The notes beneath the pieces are model-generated. The model made no database searches and had not been told where the DNA came from. It saw only the letters and a list, made by a program, of their open reading frames with translations. From AC-32 sp963766375 (GTDB lineage: Bacteria > Actinomycetota > Thermoleophilia > Gaiellales > Gaiellaceae): a stretch of 64,000 nt of DNA. The position numbers and the translations under genes were made by a program. The DNA is taken from positions 62,001-126,000 of the forward strand of contig CAVXZG010000004.1 in the NCBI GenBank assembly GCA_963766375.1. The letters run 5' to 3'. This document shows, one piece after another, positions 16,363 through 27,215 of this stretch (positions are counted from its first letter, which is position 1; every line of letters starts with the position of its first letter).

Positions 16363-17224
16363 CCCGAGCGAGCGTGTGCAGCTGGTCGTTCGACCAACCC
16401 CGATTCGGCGCGCCCGTGATGTACCAGTCCGAACCGTTGTCGGCGACGATCATCCCGTAGCGCTTGAGCGCGGCCAGGACGATTCGCGCCTGCCGCGGAA
16501 AGGAGCGCACGTCGAAGCTCGCCTTCAGGCGCACGCGCAGGCCCATCGGCGGCAGGTTCGGCGAGGTGAGGTCGCTCGCGTAGTGCCGCGCCGGGTAGAC
16601 GTACGCGCGCCGGGTGCGCTGCACGGTGAAGCGCAGGGCGTGGTCGATCACGCCGCGGCGAACCTCGTCGTAGCGGGCGAGACCGGGGAAGATCGGCAGG
16701 CCGGCGGCATCGGCCGACGTCCAGCCCGCGGGGCGGACCCGGTTGGAGCGCAGGCTCCAGGTGGCCCCGGCCCAGGCGTGCCAGCGACCCTGACGGCGCT
16801 CGAGCCCGCCGAGCTCGTAGAGGCGGCACGCGCTCTTGTCGAGCAGCAGCGCGTGGTGGTCGCTGCCGCCTTCGACGTGCACGCCCTTCGGGATCGGGTA
16901 GCCGACGTGGTCGCTCTCGTCGTCGTACTCGAAGGTGACGCGCGCGCGCGGCGTCGAGCGCGACACCACGTCGAACGGGATCCCGATCGGCGAGCCCTCC
17001 CAGAGCCCGGAGCCGAAATCGGCATGAAGGCCGGTGCCGGCGCCGATCGAGCCGATGATCGCGGCCGAGTTCTGCGCCACCGGGAGCCGGTCGACGCGCT
17101 TGTTCCACGGGTTGGAGGCCGGGAAGACGGGACAGCGCGGGGCGCTCGGCACGCGCAGCGCCTGGGCTGCACCGCCGAGGCAGGCGAGGCCGATCACGAC
17201 GAGGACGGCGGCGCTGCGGTTCAC
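16313..17224 (-). CDS. Secreted hypothetical protein
   Basis: A 303-residue protein with an N-terminal signal peptide (AAVLVVIGLACLGGAAQA), then CPVFPASNPWNKRVDRLPV and a globular domain rich in aromatic residues. Conserved-looking stretches include YPIPKGVHVEGGSDHHAL, RHYASDLTSPNLPPMGLR and IVADNGSDWYITGAPN. I know similar secreted proteins from actinobacteria, all without an established role. A wall or carbohydrate function is possible but not shown. GTG 17224 start. The convergent FAD gene overlaps its 3' end by 50 bases. Confidence 0.75.
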   Translation of the reverse strand: MNRSAAVLVVIGLACLGGAAQALRVPSAPRCPVFPASNPWNKRVDRLPVAQNSAAIIGSIGAGTGLHADFGSGLWEGSPIGIPFDVVSRSTPRARVTFEYDDESDHVGYPIPKGVHVEGGSDHHALLLDKSACRLYELGGLERRQGRWHAWAGATWSLRSNRVRPAGWTSADAAGLPIFPGLARYDEVRRGVIDHALRFTVQRTRRAYVYPARHYASDLTSPNLPPMGLRVRLKASFDVRSFPRQARIVLAALKRYGMIVADNGSDWYITGAPNRGWSNDQLHTLARVKGSDFEVVETRSLHP

Positions 17225-17272
17225 GCGCCCAGTATCGGCCCTCCGGCGGGCGGCCTGGATCCCGACTTCGGG

Positions 17273-17842
17273 CTAGGAGGTCTTCGCGGCGCGCATCGAG
17301 GCCTTGTGGGCCCGCTTCTTCGCCTGGTAGTCCTCGAGCGCCTCGATCGAGTCCACGTCGCCGAGGGTGGGGTGGCTCGGCGCGAGCTCCTGCGCGGCCT
17401 CGACGCCGAAGCGCTTCGCCAGCACCGCGCCCAGCGCCTTCACCTTCATCTCGCCGAAGCCGGGTAGGGCTGAGATCCGCTTGCGCAGATCGGCGCCGTC
17501 GGCTGCCTCGCTCCAGACGCGCTCGGCGTCGCCGTCGTAGTCCTCTGCGACCACGGCGGCCAGGTCCTGCACGCGCCGCGCCATGTTCCCCGGGAAGCGG
17601 TGAATCGCCGGCTTCTCGCGAAACACCTCGTCGAGCCGCGCCGGGTCGGCGACCGCGATCTCCGCGGGCTCGAGCGTTCCCAGCCTCTGCTTCAGCTTGA
17701 GCGGGCCGGCGAACGCCGTCTGCACCGGAACCTGCTGGTCGAGGGCGAACCCGACGAGCAGCGCGAACGGCTCGCGGGCCAGCAGCTCGTCGGCTTCGTC
17801 GTTGCCGGTGAAGTGGAGCCGGTCGGGACGGGTCGCTGCCAC
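17273..17842 (-). CDS. HhH-GPD family base-excision-repair-like protein
   Basis: A 189-residue member of the endonuclease III/HhH-GPD superfamily. VGFALDQQVPVQTAF corresponds to the glycosylase core, and ISALPGFGEMKVKALGAVL is the helix-hairpin-helix with the lysine that would be catalytic in bifunctional enzymes. There is no iron-sulfur cysteine set. Similar short proteins in actinobacteria are annotated as HhH-GPD repair proteins, though activity is unproven. It follows the heme-oxygenase-like gene after 9 bases on the same strand. Other glycosylase genes (nei2, nth) occur elsewhere in the window. Confidence 0.82.
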   Translation of the reverse strand: MAATRPDRLHFTGNDEADELLAREPFALLVGFALDQQVPVQTAFAGPLKLKQRLGTLEPAEIAVADPARLDEVFREKPAIHRFPGNMARRVQDLAAVVAEDYDGDAERVWSEAADGADLRKRISALPGFGEMKVKALGAVLAKRFGVEAAQELAPSHPTLGDVDSIEALEDYQAKKRAHKASMRAAKTS

Positions 17843-17851
17843 GCCGCGATC

Positions 17852-18520
17852 CTACCCCTCGACGAGCTCCTCGAGCCCGCGCGCCGCGAGACCGGCGGTC
17901 GAGATCGCGGAAACGCCGAGCGCCGATTCGTGCCACGCGGCAAGGGGGAGGGAATCGACCGTGCGGTCGAGATGGTCACGGTGCCCAGGGTCGAGCTCGC
18001 CATGCTCGATATAGGTGCGAAAGGCCTCCCGCGGATAGCCGGTCTTTTCGATCAGCGTCTCGATCAGCTCGGGCGTCGGCGGGTACCCCTCCATCACCGC
18101 GACGTAGCCGAGAAAGGAGACGGGGTGATAGTGGAGGATCCAGTAGTACTGGCTCCCCACCAGTGCCGCGACAGCAGGCGTGGGCATGCGCTCGGCGACG
18201 GTCGCACGATCGACCCCGAGGACCTCGAGGTCGTCGAGCAGCGTCTCGTCGTGGTGCAGCTCCTCGTCGACGTGCTCAGCGAGGTAGCTCGAGAGTGGCG
18301 CCGCCAAGCGGGTCGGTGTCCGCCAGCTCGCGCGAACGCGTCAGCGCTGCCTCCGTGAGCGGCACGGTCGCGCGGATGATCGCGTGCTGCATGACCAGGT
18401 ACTCGGGCCACAACTCGGGAAGGCGAGGATGGACGACGAGCGCCTCGTACGCCGTTGCCATCGGGCGGATGACGAGCTCGATTTTCTGCCTGAGACGGAC
18501 ACTCGCCGTCTCAGGTCGCG
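17852..18520 (-). CDS. Iron-containing redox enzyme, heme-oxygenase-like fold, one frameshift
   Basis: About 220 residues when joined. IELVIRPMATAYEALVVHP and LPELWPEYLVMQHAIIRATV lie in one frame, and YLAEHVDEELHHDETLLDD, ALVGSQYYWILHYHPVSFL and EHGELDPGHRDHLDRTVD in the next; a single extra base sits near 18304. The E/H/D residues in the second helix set and in DPGHRDHLD match the ligands of heme-oxygenase-like di-iron oxidases annotated as iron-containing redox enzymes. The start is unclear: no ATG or GTG lies before LRQKIELV, so the 5' limit is approximate. A small peptide gene lies directly upstream, suggesting a modification partner. Confidence 0.78.
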
Positions 18521-18532
18521 CGTCGGCTGCTC

Positions 18533-18751
18533 TCAGTGAACCGCGGAGATCCGCAGATTTGGCTCGACTTTCGCGTCCTCCATGCTCGTCATGACACTGT
18601 CCATCGCGTTCAGCTCGGCTTCCGAGCATTTGTTGAGCGCCGTGATGACGCTGCCAGGAAGCTGATCGGGGCTCACTTCTCTCTTCTTTAGGTGCTTCGC
18701 AACGTGCTCGTTGGGCTGGGGCTTGTCTCCGCCCTGGGGGTGGTCGGGCAT
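18533..18751 (-). CDS. Small 72-residue protein, candidate partner or substrate of the di-iron enzyme
   Basis: ATG 18751 has an AGGAGG site 8 bases upstream. The protein has a hydrophilic N-terminal third (MPDHPQGGDKPQPNEHVAKH), then a compact helical part LPGSVITALNKCSEAELNAM and ends NLRISAVH. I recall families of about 70 residues with such a pattern in actinobacteria, some annotated as aroma-sacti cluster domain proteins, but I cannot confirm membership. The single Cys and the short conserved end could be a modification or recognition site. The gene is immediately upstream of a heme-oxygenase-like oxidase on the same strand. Confidence 0.7.
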   Translation of the reverse strand: MPDHPQGGDKPQPNEHVAKHLKKREVSPDQLPGSVITALNKCSEAELNAMDSVMTSMEDAKVEPNLRISAVH

Positions 18752-18818
18752 CGCTCATCCCTCCTGTCGATGCGTCCGAAATGGACGCAGCCGAATATCC
18801 AGGCTCGGTCGCCGCATG

Positions 18819-21660
18819 TCAAGACGAGGACGACGCAACGGCGAGCTCCTCCGCGACCGATCGGGCCCGTTCGAGTGCCGGAAGGTTTCCCTTCCGCTCG
18901 TACAGCCGGGCAGCCTCCTCGAGCGCGACCAGCGCCTCCTCTCGCCGGCCCGCGAGGGCGAGAACCTCTGCGAGGTCGAAGAGCGCATCCGCCTGCGTGT
19001 TCAGGAGATCTGTCCGTTCGCCCAGCTGCACCGCTTCCCGCGCCAGCGCCTCGGCTCGATCGAGGTCTCCCTGCTGCGCCCGGATCCTCGCGCGGGAGGT
19101 TCGCCAGAGCATCTGGGAGAAGACGTCGTCCGGGGCGGCCGCCTCCTCGCTGGCACGGCTGAATCGGGCCGCCTCCTCGTACCGGCCCTCCGCGCAGAGG
19201 GCCTGCGCGAGGAAGCCGGCGATCGTGGAGCTGAAGGCATGCTCGCCCATTCGGTCCAGGGTTGCGTAACTGCTGCGAAGCACCGTCACCGCGGCCTCAG
19301 GCGTTCCGGCGAGACTCTCGATCAGGAACGCCTCCTGCGCTGCGTTCGCAGCCCAGACGTTGAGGCCGAGGTCGCCGAGGGAGCGGGTGCCGTCCGCGAG
19401 CAGTTGCCGCGCGAGATCGAATTCGCCTCTCATCGCCTCGAGCACCGAACGCTCGACGCAGCACCACGCTTCGATCGTCGGATCGTCGCCGGAGAGCTCC
19501 TGAAACTCCTTCGAGCGGGCGATGCCCTCGACCGCGGGAAGCGGGCCGAAGATCGTGCTGAGCAACAGCCAGCCGATGCTCTCGGCCTTCTCCGCCGCAT
19601 AGCCGCCGCGCTCGGCGTAGGAAAGCGCCTGTCTCCAGGCGCGCTCGGCCTCCGCCATCGCGCCGAGCACCCCTCCTTGAACGCGGCCGAGCAGGTTCCA
19701 CGCCTGGGCCAGGCTGAAGTCGTCGCCGAGCTCCTCGCAGGCGCTCAGCGCGTCTTGCGCGTCCGCCGAGAGATCGTGGCTGCTTCCGCTCAGGCTGCGG
19801 AGCGTGCAGAGGCCGAGCAGGGCGCGCGCCGTTCGTCGCCCGCCGAGCTCGAGCGCGTCCTCGAGCGCCTTGCGTCCCTCCCCGACGAAGCCGCGCGTGG
19901 CCCAGAAGCCCCACAGCGCGGTGGCGAGGCGCAACAGCAGCTCGCCGTCACGCGTCTCCCGGGCCTGGTCGATCGCCGCGCGCAAGTTTGCGTTCTCGTC
20001 GTCGAGGCGGGCGAGCAAGCTCGAGTGATCTCCCGTCCGGGACTCGACGTCGAGCCGCTCCGCGACCCCGGCGAAGTACTCCGCATGGGCCCGGCGCGCC
20101 TCCTCGAGCTCGCCCGCCGTGTCCAGTAGCTCACACGCGTACTCGCGGATCGTCTCGAGCATCCAGAAGCGCGGCTCCCCGTCGGAGTCGGCCTTCTGGC
20201 GCAGCAGGCTCTTCTCGACCAGCGACTCGAGCCCGTCGAGAACGTCGATCCCGAGCTCGCCGTCCGGGTCGCAGAGCGCTTCCGCGGCTTCGGGGCGGCA
20301 TCCGCCGACGAGCACGCCGAGACGCTGGAACAGCGTCTTCTCCTCGCTCAGCAGCAGGTCGTAGCTCCACTCGATCGTGCCGCGCAGCGTGCGCTGGCGC
20401 TCGTCCAGGTCCTGCGCGCCGCCGGTGAGCAGCTTGAGGCGCTCGTCGAGGCGGCGCCGGAGCGCGGGCGGGGGGAGCGCGCGCACGCGGGGTGCGGCGA
20501 GCTCGATCGCGAGCGGCAGGCCCTCGAGACGCATGCAGATCTCGGCGACGGCCTCCTGGTTTTCGTCGGTCACGGCAAACTCGGCAACCGCGGCATGCGC
20601 GCGCTCACCGAAGAGCCGCACCGACTCGCCCAGCGCCAGCGGCCGGACGGCGTAGCGTGCGCTCGCCGGAGAGGTGGAGCGGCGTCCTGCTCGTCGCGAG
20701 CACGTTCAGGCCCGGGGCCGATCCGAGCAGCCCTGCGAGCACCGGCGCCGCCGCGACGACCTGCTCGAAATTGTCGAGCACCAGGAGCATCTGCTTGTCG
20801 CGGACGTACTCGGTCAGCGTCTCCACCACGGACTCGCCGGACTGCTCGCGCAGCCCGAGCGTCTGCGCCATCGTCGGAACGACCAGCTCCCAGTCGCGGA
20901 TCGACGCCAGGGAGACGAAGAAGACGCCGTTGGCGAACTGCTCGACCACCAACGCGGCCACCTGGAGCGCGAGGCGAGTCTTGCCGGCCCCTCCGGTGCC
21001 CGTGAGCGTCACGAGGCGGACGTCGTCGCGCGACAGGAGCGCCTGCAGCTCCTCGAGGTCGTCGACGCGCCCGATGAAGGCGTTTGGCTGGACGGGCAGG
21101 TTCGTCGGCCGGTTGTCGAGCGTCTTCAGCGGCGGGAACTCGGCCGGCAGCCCCTCGACGTGCAGTTGATAGAGGTGTTGTGAGCCGGAAAGGTCCTTGA
21201 GCCGGTGCTCGCCGAGGTCGCGCACCGCGAAGCGCTCGTCGAGCAGCGTCCGCGTGGACTCCGAGAGGAGCACCTGTCCGCCGTGGCCGGCGGCCATCAC
21301 GCGCGCCGCTTGATGCACGTCGAGGCCGATGTACTTGCCGTCGATCGATCGCGGCTCGCCCGTGTGCAGGCCGATCCGCACCAGAATTTCGTTCTCGTCG
21401 GGCCAGGGGTGCTGCGCAAGCGCCTGCTGGGCCTCGGCGGCGGCGAGCGCCGCTTCGGCGGCGGAGGCGAACGCGACGAAGAGCGCGTCACCCTCGCCGT
21501 CGACTACGAAGCCGTGGTGCTGTTCGCATGCCTCCCGGAGCAGACGGTGGTGCTCAGCGAGCAGGTCGGCGTAGGCGTCTCCGGTTCGCTGCAGCAGCCG
21601 AGTCGAGCCCTCGATGTCGCTGAAAAGCAGCGTGACCGTGCCGCTGGGAGGTTCGGCCAT
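18819..21660 (-). CDS. Class III cyclase-STAND ATPase-TPR regulator, one frameshift
   Basis: About 946 residues joined. Residues 1-165 are a class III nucleotide cyclase domain (LLFSDIEGSTRLLQ, GEGDALFVAFASA, IGLHTGEPRSIDGKYIGLDVHQAARV). Next is an AfsR/MalT-type NTPase: Walker A LTGTGGAGKTRLALQVA, Walker B MLLVLDNFEQ, ATSRTPLHLSGER. After a one-base shift near 20655 come LPLAIELAAPRVRALPP and TPR-like helices to the end. No DNA-binding domain is visible. Such proteins are signal-responsive regulators; whether the cyclase is active is uncertain. ATG 21660. Confidence 0.85.
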
Positions 21661-21690
21661 GGCTCCAGTATCGCGCTCGCCGGGGCCAGT

Positions 21691-22208
21691 TCAAGAGTGC
21701 TCGAGCCAGCGCTTCGCCTCCTCGACGGAGCGGAGCCGCACGAAGCGCGGGTCGCCGCCGTAGCGCCTCGGCCACTCACGCTTGTGGCGGAAGTGCCCGC
21801 GCACCATCCACCAGAAGAGCGAGTCCCAGCCCCAGAGTGCGTTGCGCCAGCGTCTCGCGGTTGCCGTTCCAGAGCTCGACGTCGTTGCGGATTCGGTGCC
21901 TCGTCCGCTTCCAGATCCGTCGGAGCTTCAGCCACAGAGGCAGGTCGAGCCAGACGATCGTGTCGGCCTCGCGCGAGCACGGTCTCGCCGAGCTTCGCCT
22001 CGTAGTTGCCGTCGATCACCCACCCGGCCGGCGTCATCGTCTCGCGCACGCGCGCGCGAAACTCCTCGTCGGTTGGCTCGCTCCAGTTCGGCCCGTGGTG
22101 GAGCGCGTCGAGCTCGACGTAGGGCAGCTCTAGCCGGCCCGCCAGCTCCCTCGCGAAGGTCGTCTTTCCCGAGCCGGAAGTGCCCTTGACGTTGATCCGT
22201 CGGGCCAT
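21691..22208 (-). CDS. Adenylate-kinase-like P-loop nucleotide kinase, two frameshifts
   Basis: About 171 residues when joined. Walker A is in RINVKGTSGSGKTTFAREL, followed by YVELDALHHGPNWSEP and WVIDGNYEAKLGETVL. The lid part (DTIVWLDLPLWLKLRRIWKR) is in a second frame after a shift near 21972. The end (NALWGWDSLFWWMVRGHF, YGGDPRFVRLRSVEEAKRWL) is in a third frame after about 21847. This is the topology-modulation/FlaR-like group of small kinases found in many bacteria, with unknown substrate. ATG 22208 lies 22 bases from the divergent lhr start. Confidence 0.8.
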
Positions 22209-22230
22209 CTGAGCAGGGTACTCTGGCCCT

Positions 22231-25200
22231 GTGGATTCGCTCTCCGTCTTCAGCCCGGAGACGCGCGCCTGGTTCGAGCAGGCCTTCGCCGGGGCGACCC
22301 CTGCGCAGGAGCGCGGCTGGCCTGCGATCGCCCGCGGCGGGAACACGCTGATCCAGGCGCCGACCGGATCGGGCAAGACGCTGGCGGCCTTCCTCTACGG
22401 GATCGACCGGCTCAACGCGGAGCCGGGCGAAGGGCTGCGCCTGCTCTACGTCTCGCCGCTCAAGGCCTTGAACTACGACATCGAGCGCAACCTGCGCGGG
22501 CCGCTCGCCGGCCTTCGGTCCGAGCTGCGCGTGGGCGTCCGCACCGGCGACACGCCGCAGAAGGAGCGTGCCGCGATGGTGCGCAAGCCGCCCGACATCC
22601 TGATCACCACGCCGGAGTCGCTCTTCCTGCTGCTCACCTCACAGGCGCGCGAGACGCTTCGGTCGGTCGAGACGGTGATCGTGGACGAGGTGCACGCGGT
22701 CGCGGGCACGAAGCGCGGCGCGCACCTGGCGCTCTCGCTGGAGCGGCTCGACCGGCTGGTCGGCAAGCCCGTGCAGCGGATCGGCCTCTCGGCCACGCAG
22801 CGTCCGCTCGAGGAGATCGGCCGGTTCGTCTCGGGCGGCCGCGAGATCGAGCTCGTGGACGCCGGCCGCGCCAAGGAGCTCGACCTCGAGGTGGTCGTCC
22901 CGCTCGACGACATGCGCGAGCCCGAGGAGCAGCAGTCGATCTGGCCGTCGATCTACCCGGAGATCCTCGAGCTCGTCCGCGCGCACCGCTCGACGATCGT
23001 CTTCGTGAACAACCGCCGCCTCGCGGAGCGGCTGGCCCTGCGCCTCAACGAGCTCGCTGAGGAAGAGATCGCGCGAGCGCACCACGGCTCGCTGGCCCGC
23101 GAGCAGCGCGTCGAGGTCGAAGAGCTGCTCAAGCTCGGGAAGATTCCGTGCCTGGTCGCCACCTCGTCGCTCGAGCTCGGGATCGACATGGGCGCGGTGG
23201 ATCTCGTGATCCAGGTCGAGTCGCCCAAGTCGGTCGCGCGCGGGCTGCAGCGGATCGGCCGCGCCGGGCACGAGCTCGGCGCCGTCTCGAAGGGGCGGAT
23301 CTTCCCGAAGTTCCGCGCCGACCTGCTCGAGTCGGCGGTGGTCGCGCGCCGCATGCGCGACGGCGCGATCGAGGAGACGAAGATCCCGCGCAACCCGCTC
23401 GACGTGCTGGCGCAGCAGATCGTGGCGATCTGCGCCGACGAGGAGATCGCGGTGGACGAGCTGCACTCGCTGGTGCGCGGCGCCTATCCGTTCGCCGACC
23501 TCTCACGCGTCCAGCTCGAGAACGTGCTCGACATGCTCGACGGGCGCTACCCATCCGACGAATTCGCCGAGCTGCGGGCGCGTGTGGTCTGGGATCGCAC
23601 CGGCGGCGTCGTCCGGGGGCGCCAGGGTGCCCGGCGGCTCGCGGTCACCAACGCGGGCACGATTCCCGACCGCGGCCTGTTCGGCGTGTACCTGGTCGAA
23701 GGCGGGGGCCGGGTCGGCGAGCTCGACGAGGAGATGGTCTACGAGGCTCGTGCGGGGCAGACGTTCCTGCTCGGCGCCTCGACCTGGCGGATCGAGGAGA
23801 TCACGCGCGACCGCGTGCTGGTCTCGCCCGCGCCGGGGGTGCCGGGCGCCGTGCCGTTCTGGAAGGGCGAGGGCGTCGGCCGCCCCTACGAGCTGGGCGA
23901 GGCGATCGGCGCCACCTCGCGCGAGCTGGTGGCGCTCTCGGACGAAAAGGCACTGGCGAAGCTCAAGGACGAGCACTCGCTCGACGACCGCGCCGCTCGG
24001 AACCTGATCGCGTTCCTCGCCGAGCAGCAGGCCGCGACGGGCGCCGTGCCTTCGGACCGGACGATCGTGGTCGAGCGCTTCCGCGACGAGATCGGCGACT
24101 GGCGGCTCTGCATCCTGACCCCGTTCGGCGGCCGGGTGCACGCGCCGTGGGCGCTCGCGCTGGGCGCCCGGCTGCGCGAGTCGCTCGGGCTCGAGGCGCA
24201 GGCGATCTGGTCGGACGACGGGATCGCGATTCACCTGCCCGACTCCGACGCGGCCGCCGCCGATCGACGACGTGCTGCTCGATCCCGAGCAGGTCGAGGA
24301 GCTGGTCGACGCAGGAGCTCGGCGACACGGCGCTCTTCGGCGCGCGCTTCCGGGAGAACGCGGGGCGGTCGCTGCTGATCCCGCGGCGCCGGCCCGGCGA
24401 GCGCACGCCGCTGTGGCAGCAGCGCCTGAAGGCGCAGTCGCTGCTCCAGGTGGCCCGCCGCTACCCGGCCTTCCCGGTCGTGCTCGAGACCTACCGCGAA
24501 TGCCTCCAGGACGTCTTCGACCTGCCCTCGCTGAAGAAGCTCCTGCAGGGCCTGCGCACGCGGCAGATCGACCTCGTGGACGTCGAGACGGCGTCGGCCT
24601 CGCCCTACGCGGCCTCGCTGCTCTTCGACTACGTCGCGAACTACATGTACGAGGACGACACGCCGGCCGCCGAGCGGCGGGCGCAGGCGCTCTCGCTCGA
24701 CCGCGACCTGCTGCGCGAGCTGCTCGGCCAGGAGGAGCTGCGCGACCTGATCGACCCGGGCGCGCTCGCCGAGGTCGAGGGCCAGCTGCGCGGCGACCCG
24801 CGCAGTCCGGACGAGCTGCACGACCTGCTGCGACGGCGCGGCGACCTGCGCGACGACGAGTACGACGCGGAGCTGGCCGAGCCGCTGCTGACCGAGCGGC
24901 GCGCGGTGCACGTGCGCGTCGCGGGTGAGCAGCGGCTGATCGCCGCCGAGGACGCGGGCCGCTACCGGGACGCGCTCGGGGCGATGCCGCCGGGCGGGCT
25001 GCCCGAGGCCTTCCTCGAGGCCGACGACGAGCCGCTGCACTCGCTGCTGCGCCGCTTTGCGCGCTCGCGAGGCCCGTTCACCACCGGCGAGGCGAACGAG
25101 CGCTTCGGCCGCGACGTCGAGCCGGTCCTGCGGGAGCTCGAGCGGGCCGACCAGCTCGTCCGCGGCGAGCTGCGCCCGGGCGGGAGCGAGCGCGAGTGGT

Positions 25201-26450
25201 GCGACCCGGAGGTTCTGCGGCGGCTGCGCCGCGCATCGCTGGCCGCGCTGCGGCGTGAGGTCGAGCCGGCCGAGCAGGCGGCCTTCGGCCGCTTCCTGCC
25301 GAGCTGGCAGGGGATCGACCGGCGCGCGACGCTGCGCGAGGCGTTGGTGCCGCTGCAGGGGCTCGCGCTTCCGGTCGCGCTCTGGGAGTCCGAGGTGCTG
25401 CCGCGCCGCGTGCCCGGCTACCGGCCCGAGCAGCTCGACGCGCTCTGTGCGTCGGGCGAGGTCGTCTGGGTCGGCGCCGGGCTCGACCGCGTCGCCGTCT
25501 ATTTCCGCGGCGACGCGCCGGTGCTCGGCCCGCCGCCCGCCGCCGACCGGCCGGAGCGCGAGGTGCACGAGCGCCTGCGCGCGGCACTCGGCCGGAGCGC
25601 GCTCTTCTGGTACGACCTGCTCGCCGACACCGGGCTGGAAGCGGAGGAGGCGCTGCCGGCGCTCTGGGATCTCGTCTGGGCCGGCGAGGTCACCAACGAC
25701 GCGTGGACGCCGCTCCGTGCCGGACGCCGCTACCAGGCGCAGGGACAGCGGCAGCGCCCGCCGCGACGCTTCTCGCGCCGCCGCGCCGGCGAGATCACCG
25801 CGACCCAGGGCCGCTGGTCGCTCACAGGCCGTCTCTTCGCCGGCCGCCCCGACCGGCGCGCGCTTGCGGAGCTGATGCTCGAACGCCAGGGCATCGTCGT
25901 CCGCGACGGAGTCCGCGCCGAGGGTGTCCCGGGCGGCTACGGCGCGGTCTACGGCGAGCTGAAGGCGCTCGAGACACTCGGCCTCTGCCGCCGCGGCTAC
26001 TTCGTCGAGGGGCTCGGCGGCGCGCAGTTCGCCCTCGGCGGTGCGGTCGAGCGGCTGCGGGAGCTGAAGCCGAAGGACGGCGAGACCAAGGAGCCGCTCG
26101 TGCTCGCGGCGGCCGACCCGGCGCAGCCCTACGGGGCGGCCCTGCCGTGGCCGAAGCGGGCCGGCGCGCGGGCCGCGCGAGTCGCGGGCGCGCACGTCGT
26201 CCTGCTCGGCGGCGAGCCGGCGCTCTACGTCGAGCGCGGCGGCCGTTCGCTCGTTCCGCTGCGCGAGCCCGAGGAGGAGTGGCTGCGGGAGGCTCTGACC
26301 GCGCTCGTCGCCCACGTCAAGGGCGGCGGAAGGAAGCGGCTCGCGGTCGAGCGCTTCGACAGCAAGCCCGTCGGCGACACGGAGATCATGCCGCTGCTGC
26401 TCGAGGCCGGGTTCGTCGCCGGCCCCAGGCGGGCCGTCCTCCGGCCATAG
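22231..26450 (+). CDS. lhr: Lhr ATP-dependent helicase, two frameshifts
   Basis: Large superfamily 2 DNA/RNA helicase, about 1405 residues joined. Walker A APTGSGKTLAAFLYGID, DEVH box VIVDEVHAVAGTKRG, motif III LSATQRP and motif VI QRIGRAGHELG lie in the first 400 residues. The Lhr-specific winged-helix, beta-barrel and long C-terminal domain (FLPSWQGIDRRATLREAL) follow. Frame changes near 24256 and 24311 each look like one extra base; the reading continues as IDDVLLDPEQVEELVD and then QELGDTALFGARFREN. GTG 22231. Lhr acts in DNA repair after mitomycin C or UV in mycobacteria. The adjacent glycosylase gene starts at the next base, a conserved pairing. Confidence 0.92.
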
Positions 26451-27206
26451 ATGCCTGAGGGCGATTCGCTGCACCGTGCGGCGCGCAAGCTTCAGGTGCT
26501 CGTGGGCGAGAGGGTCGGAGTCGAGACCCCGCACCCGCGCGCCGCGGTGAGCCGGGTCGCGGAGCGGCTGGACGGTCGCAAGCTCCTCGGCGTCGAGGCG
26601 GCGGGCAAGAACCTGCTCCTGAGCTTCGAGGGCGGGCTCGTGCTGCGCAGCCATCTGCGGATGACCGGCCGCTGGCAGCTCGTGAAGGAGGGAGCGCGGC
26701 GCGTCGGCAACCCCTGGCTCGTGCTGCGCGGCGGCGGTCATGAGGCAGTGCTCTGGAACGGGCCTGTGCTCGAGCTCTCGGCGCGCGGCGCGCTGCGGCT
26801 CGGCCCGGACATCTTGGCCGAACCGCCCGACTTCGACCGGATGGTCGCCAACTTGCGGCGTGAGCACCAGGCGCGTGAGCTCGGCGACGCGCTGCTCGAC
26901 CAGCAGTTGGTCGCCGGGATCGGGAACATCTGGAAGGCGGAGTCGCTCTGGCACGCCCAGGTCTCGCCGTGGCGGCGACTCGGCGACGTGACCGACGACG
27001 AGCTGGAGAACGTCCTCGGCCAGGCGACGAGGCTGATGCGGGCGTCCCTGGAGCAATCGCGCGACAGCCGTGCGGTGTATCGCCGGGCCGGCCGGCCCTG
27101 CCCACGCTGCGCCACGCCGATCCGCTCCCGCGGCCAGGGCGACGACAACCGCACGGCCTACTGGTGCCCCGGCTGCCAAAGAGGAGAGGAGCGGCCCGGA
27201 GCGTAG
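26451..27206 (+). CDS. nei2: Fpg/Nei family DNA glycosylase (Nei2)
   Basis: Bifunctional DNA glycosylase/AP lyase that removes oxidised bases, 251 residues. The catalytic start MPEGDS (Pro2, Glu3) is intact, the beta-clamp lysine lies in GVEAAGKNLLLSFEGG, the helix-two-turn-helix in DQQLVAGIGNIWKAESLW, and the C-terminal zinc finger in CPRCATPIRS and AYWCPGCQRG. It starts immediately after the lhr stop, the same order as Rv3296-Rv3297 in Mycobacterium tuberculosis, so helicase and glycosylase probably act together. Confidence 0.94.
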   Translation: MPEGDSLHRAARKLQVLVGERVGVETPHPRAAVSRVAERLDGRKLLGVEAAGKNLLLSFEGGLVLRSHLRMTGRWQLVKEGARRVGNPWLVLRGGGHEAVLWNGPVLELSARGALRLGPDILAEPPDFDRMVANLRREHQARELGDALLDQQLVAGIGNIWKAESLWHAQVSPWRRLGDVTDDELENVLGQATRLMRASLEQSRDSRAVYRRAGRPCPRCATPIRSRGQGDDNRTAYWCPGCQRGEERPGA

Positions 27207-27215
27207 GAAGGAGCC

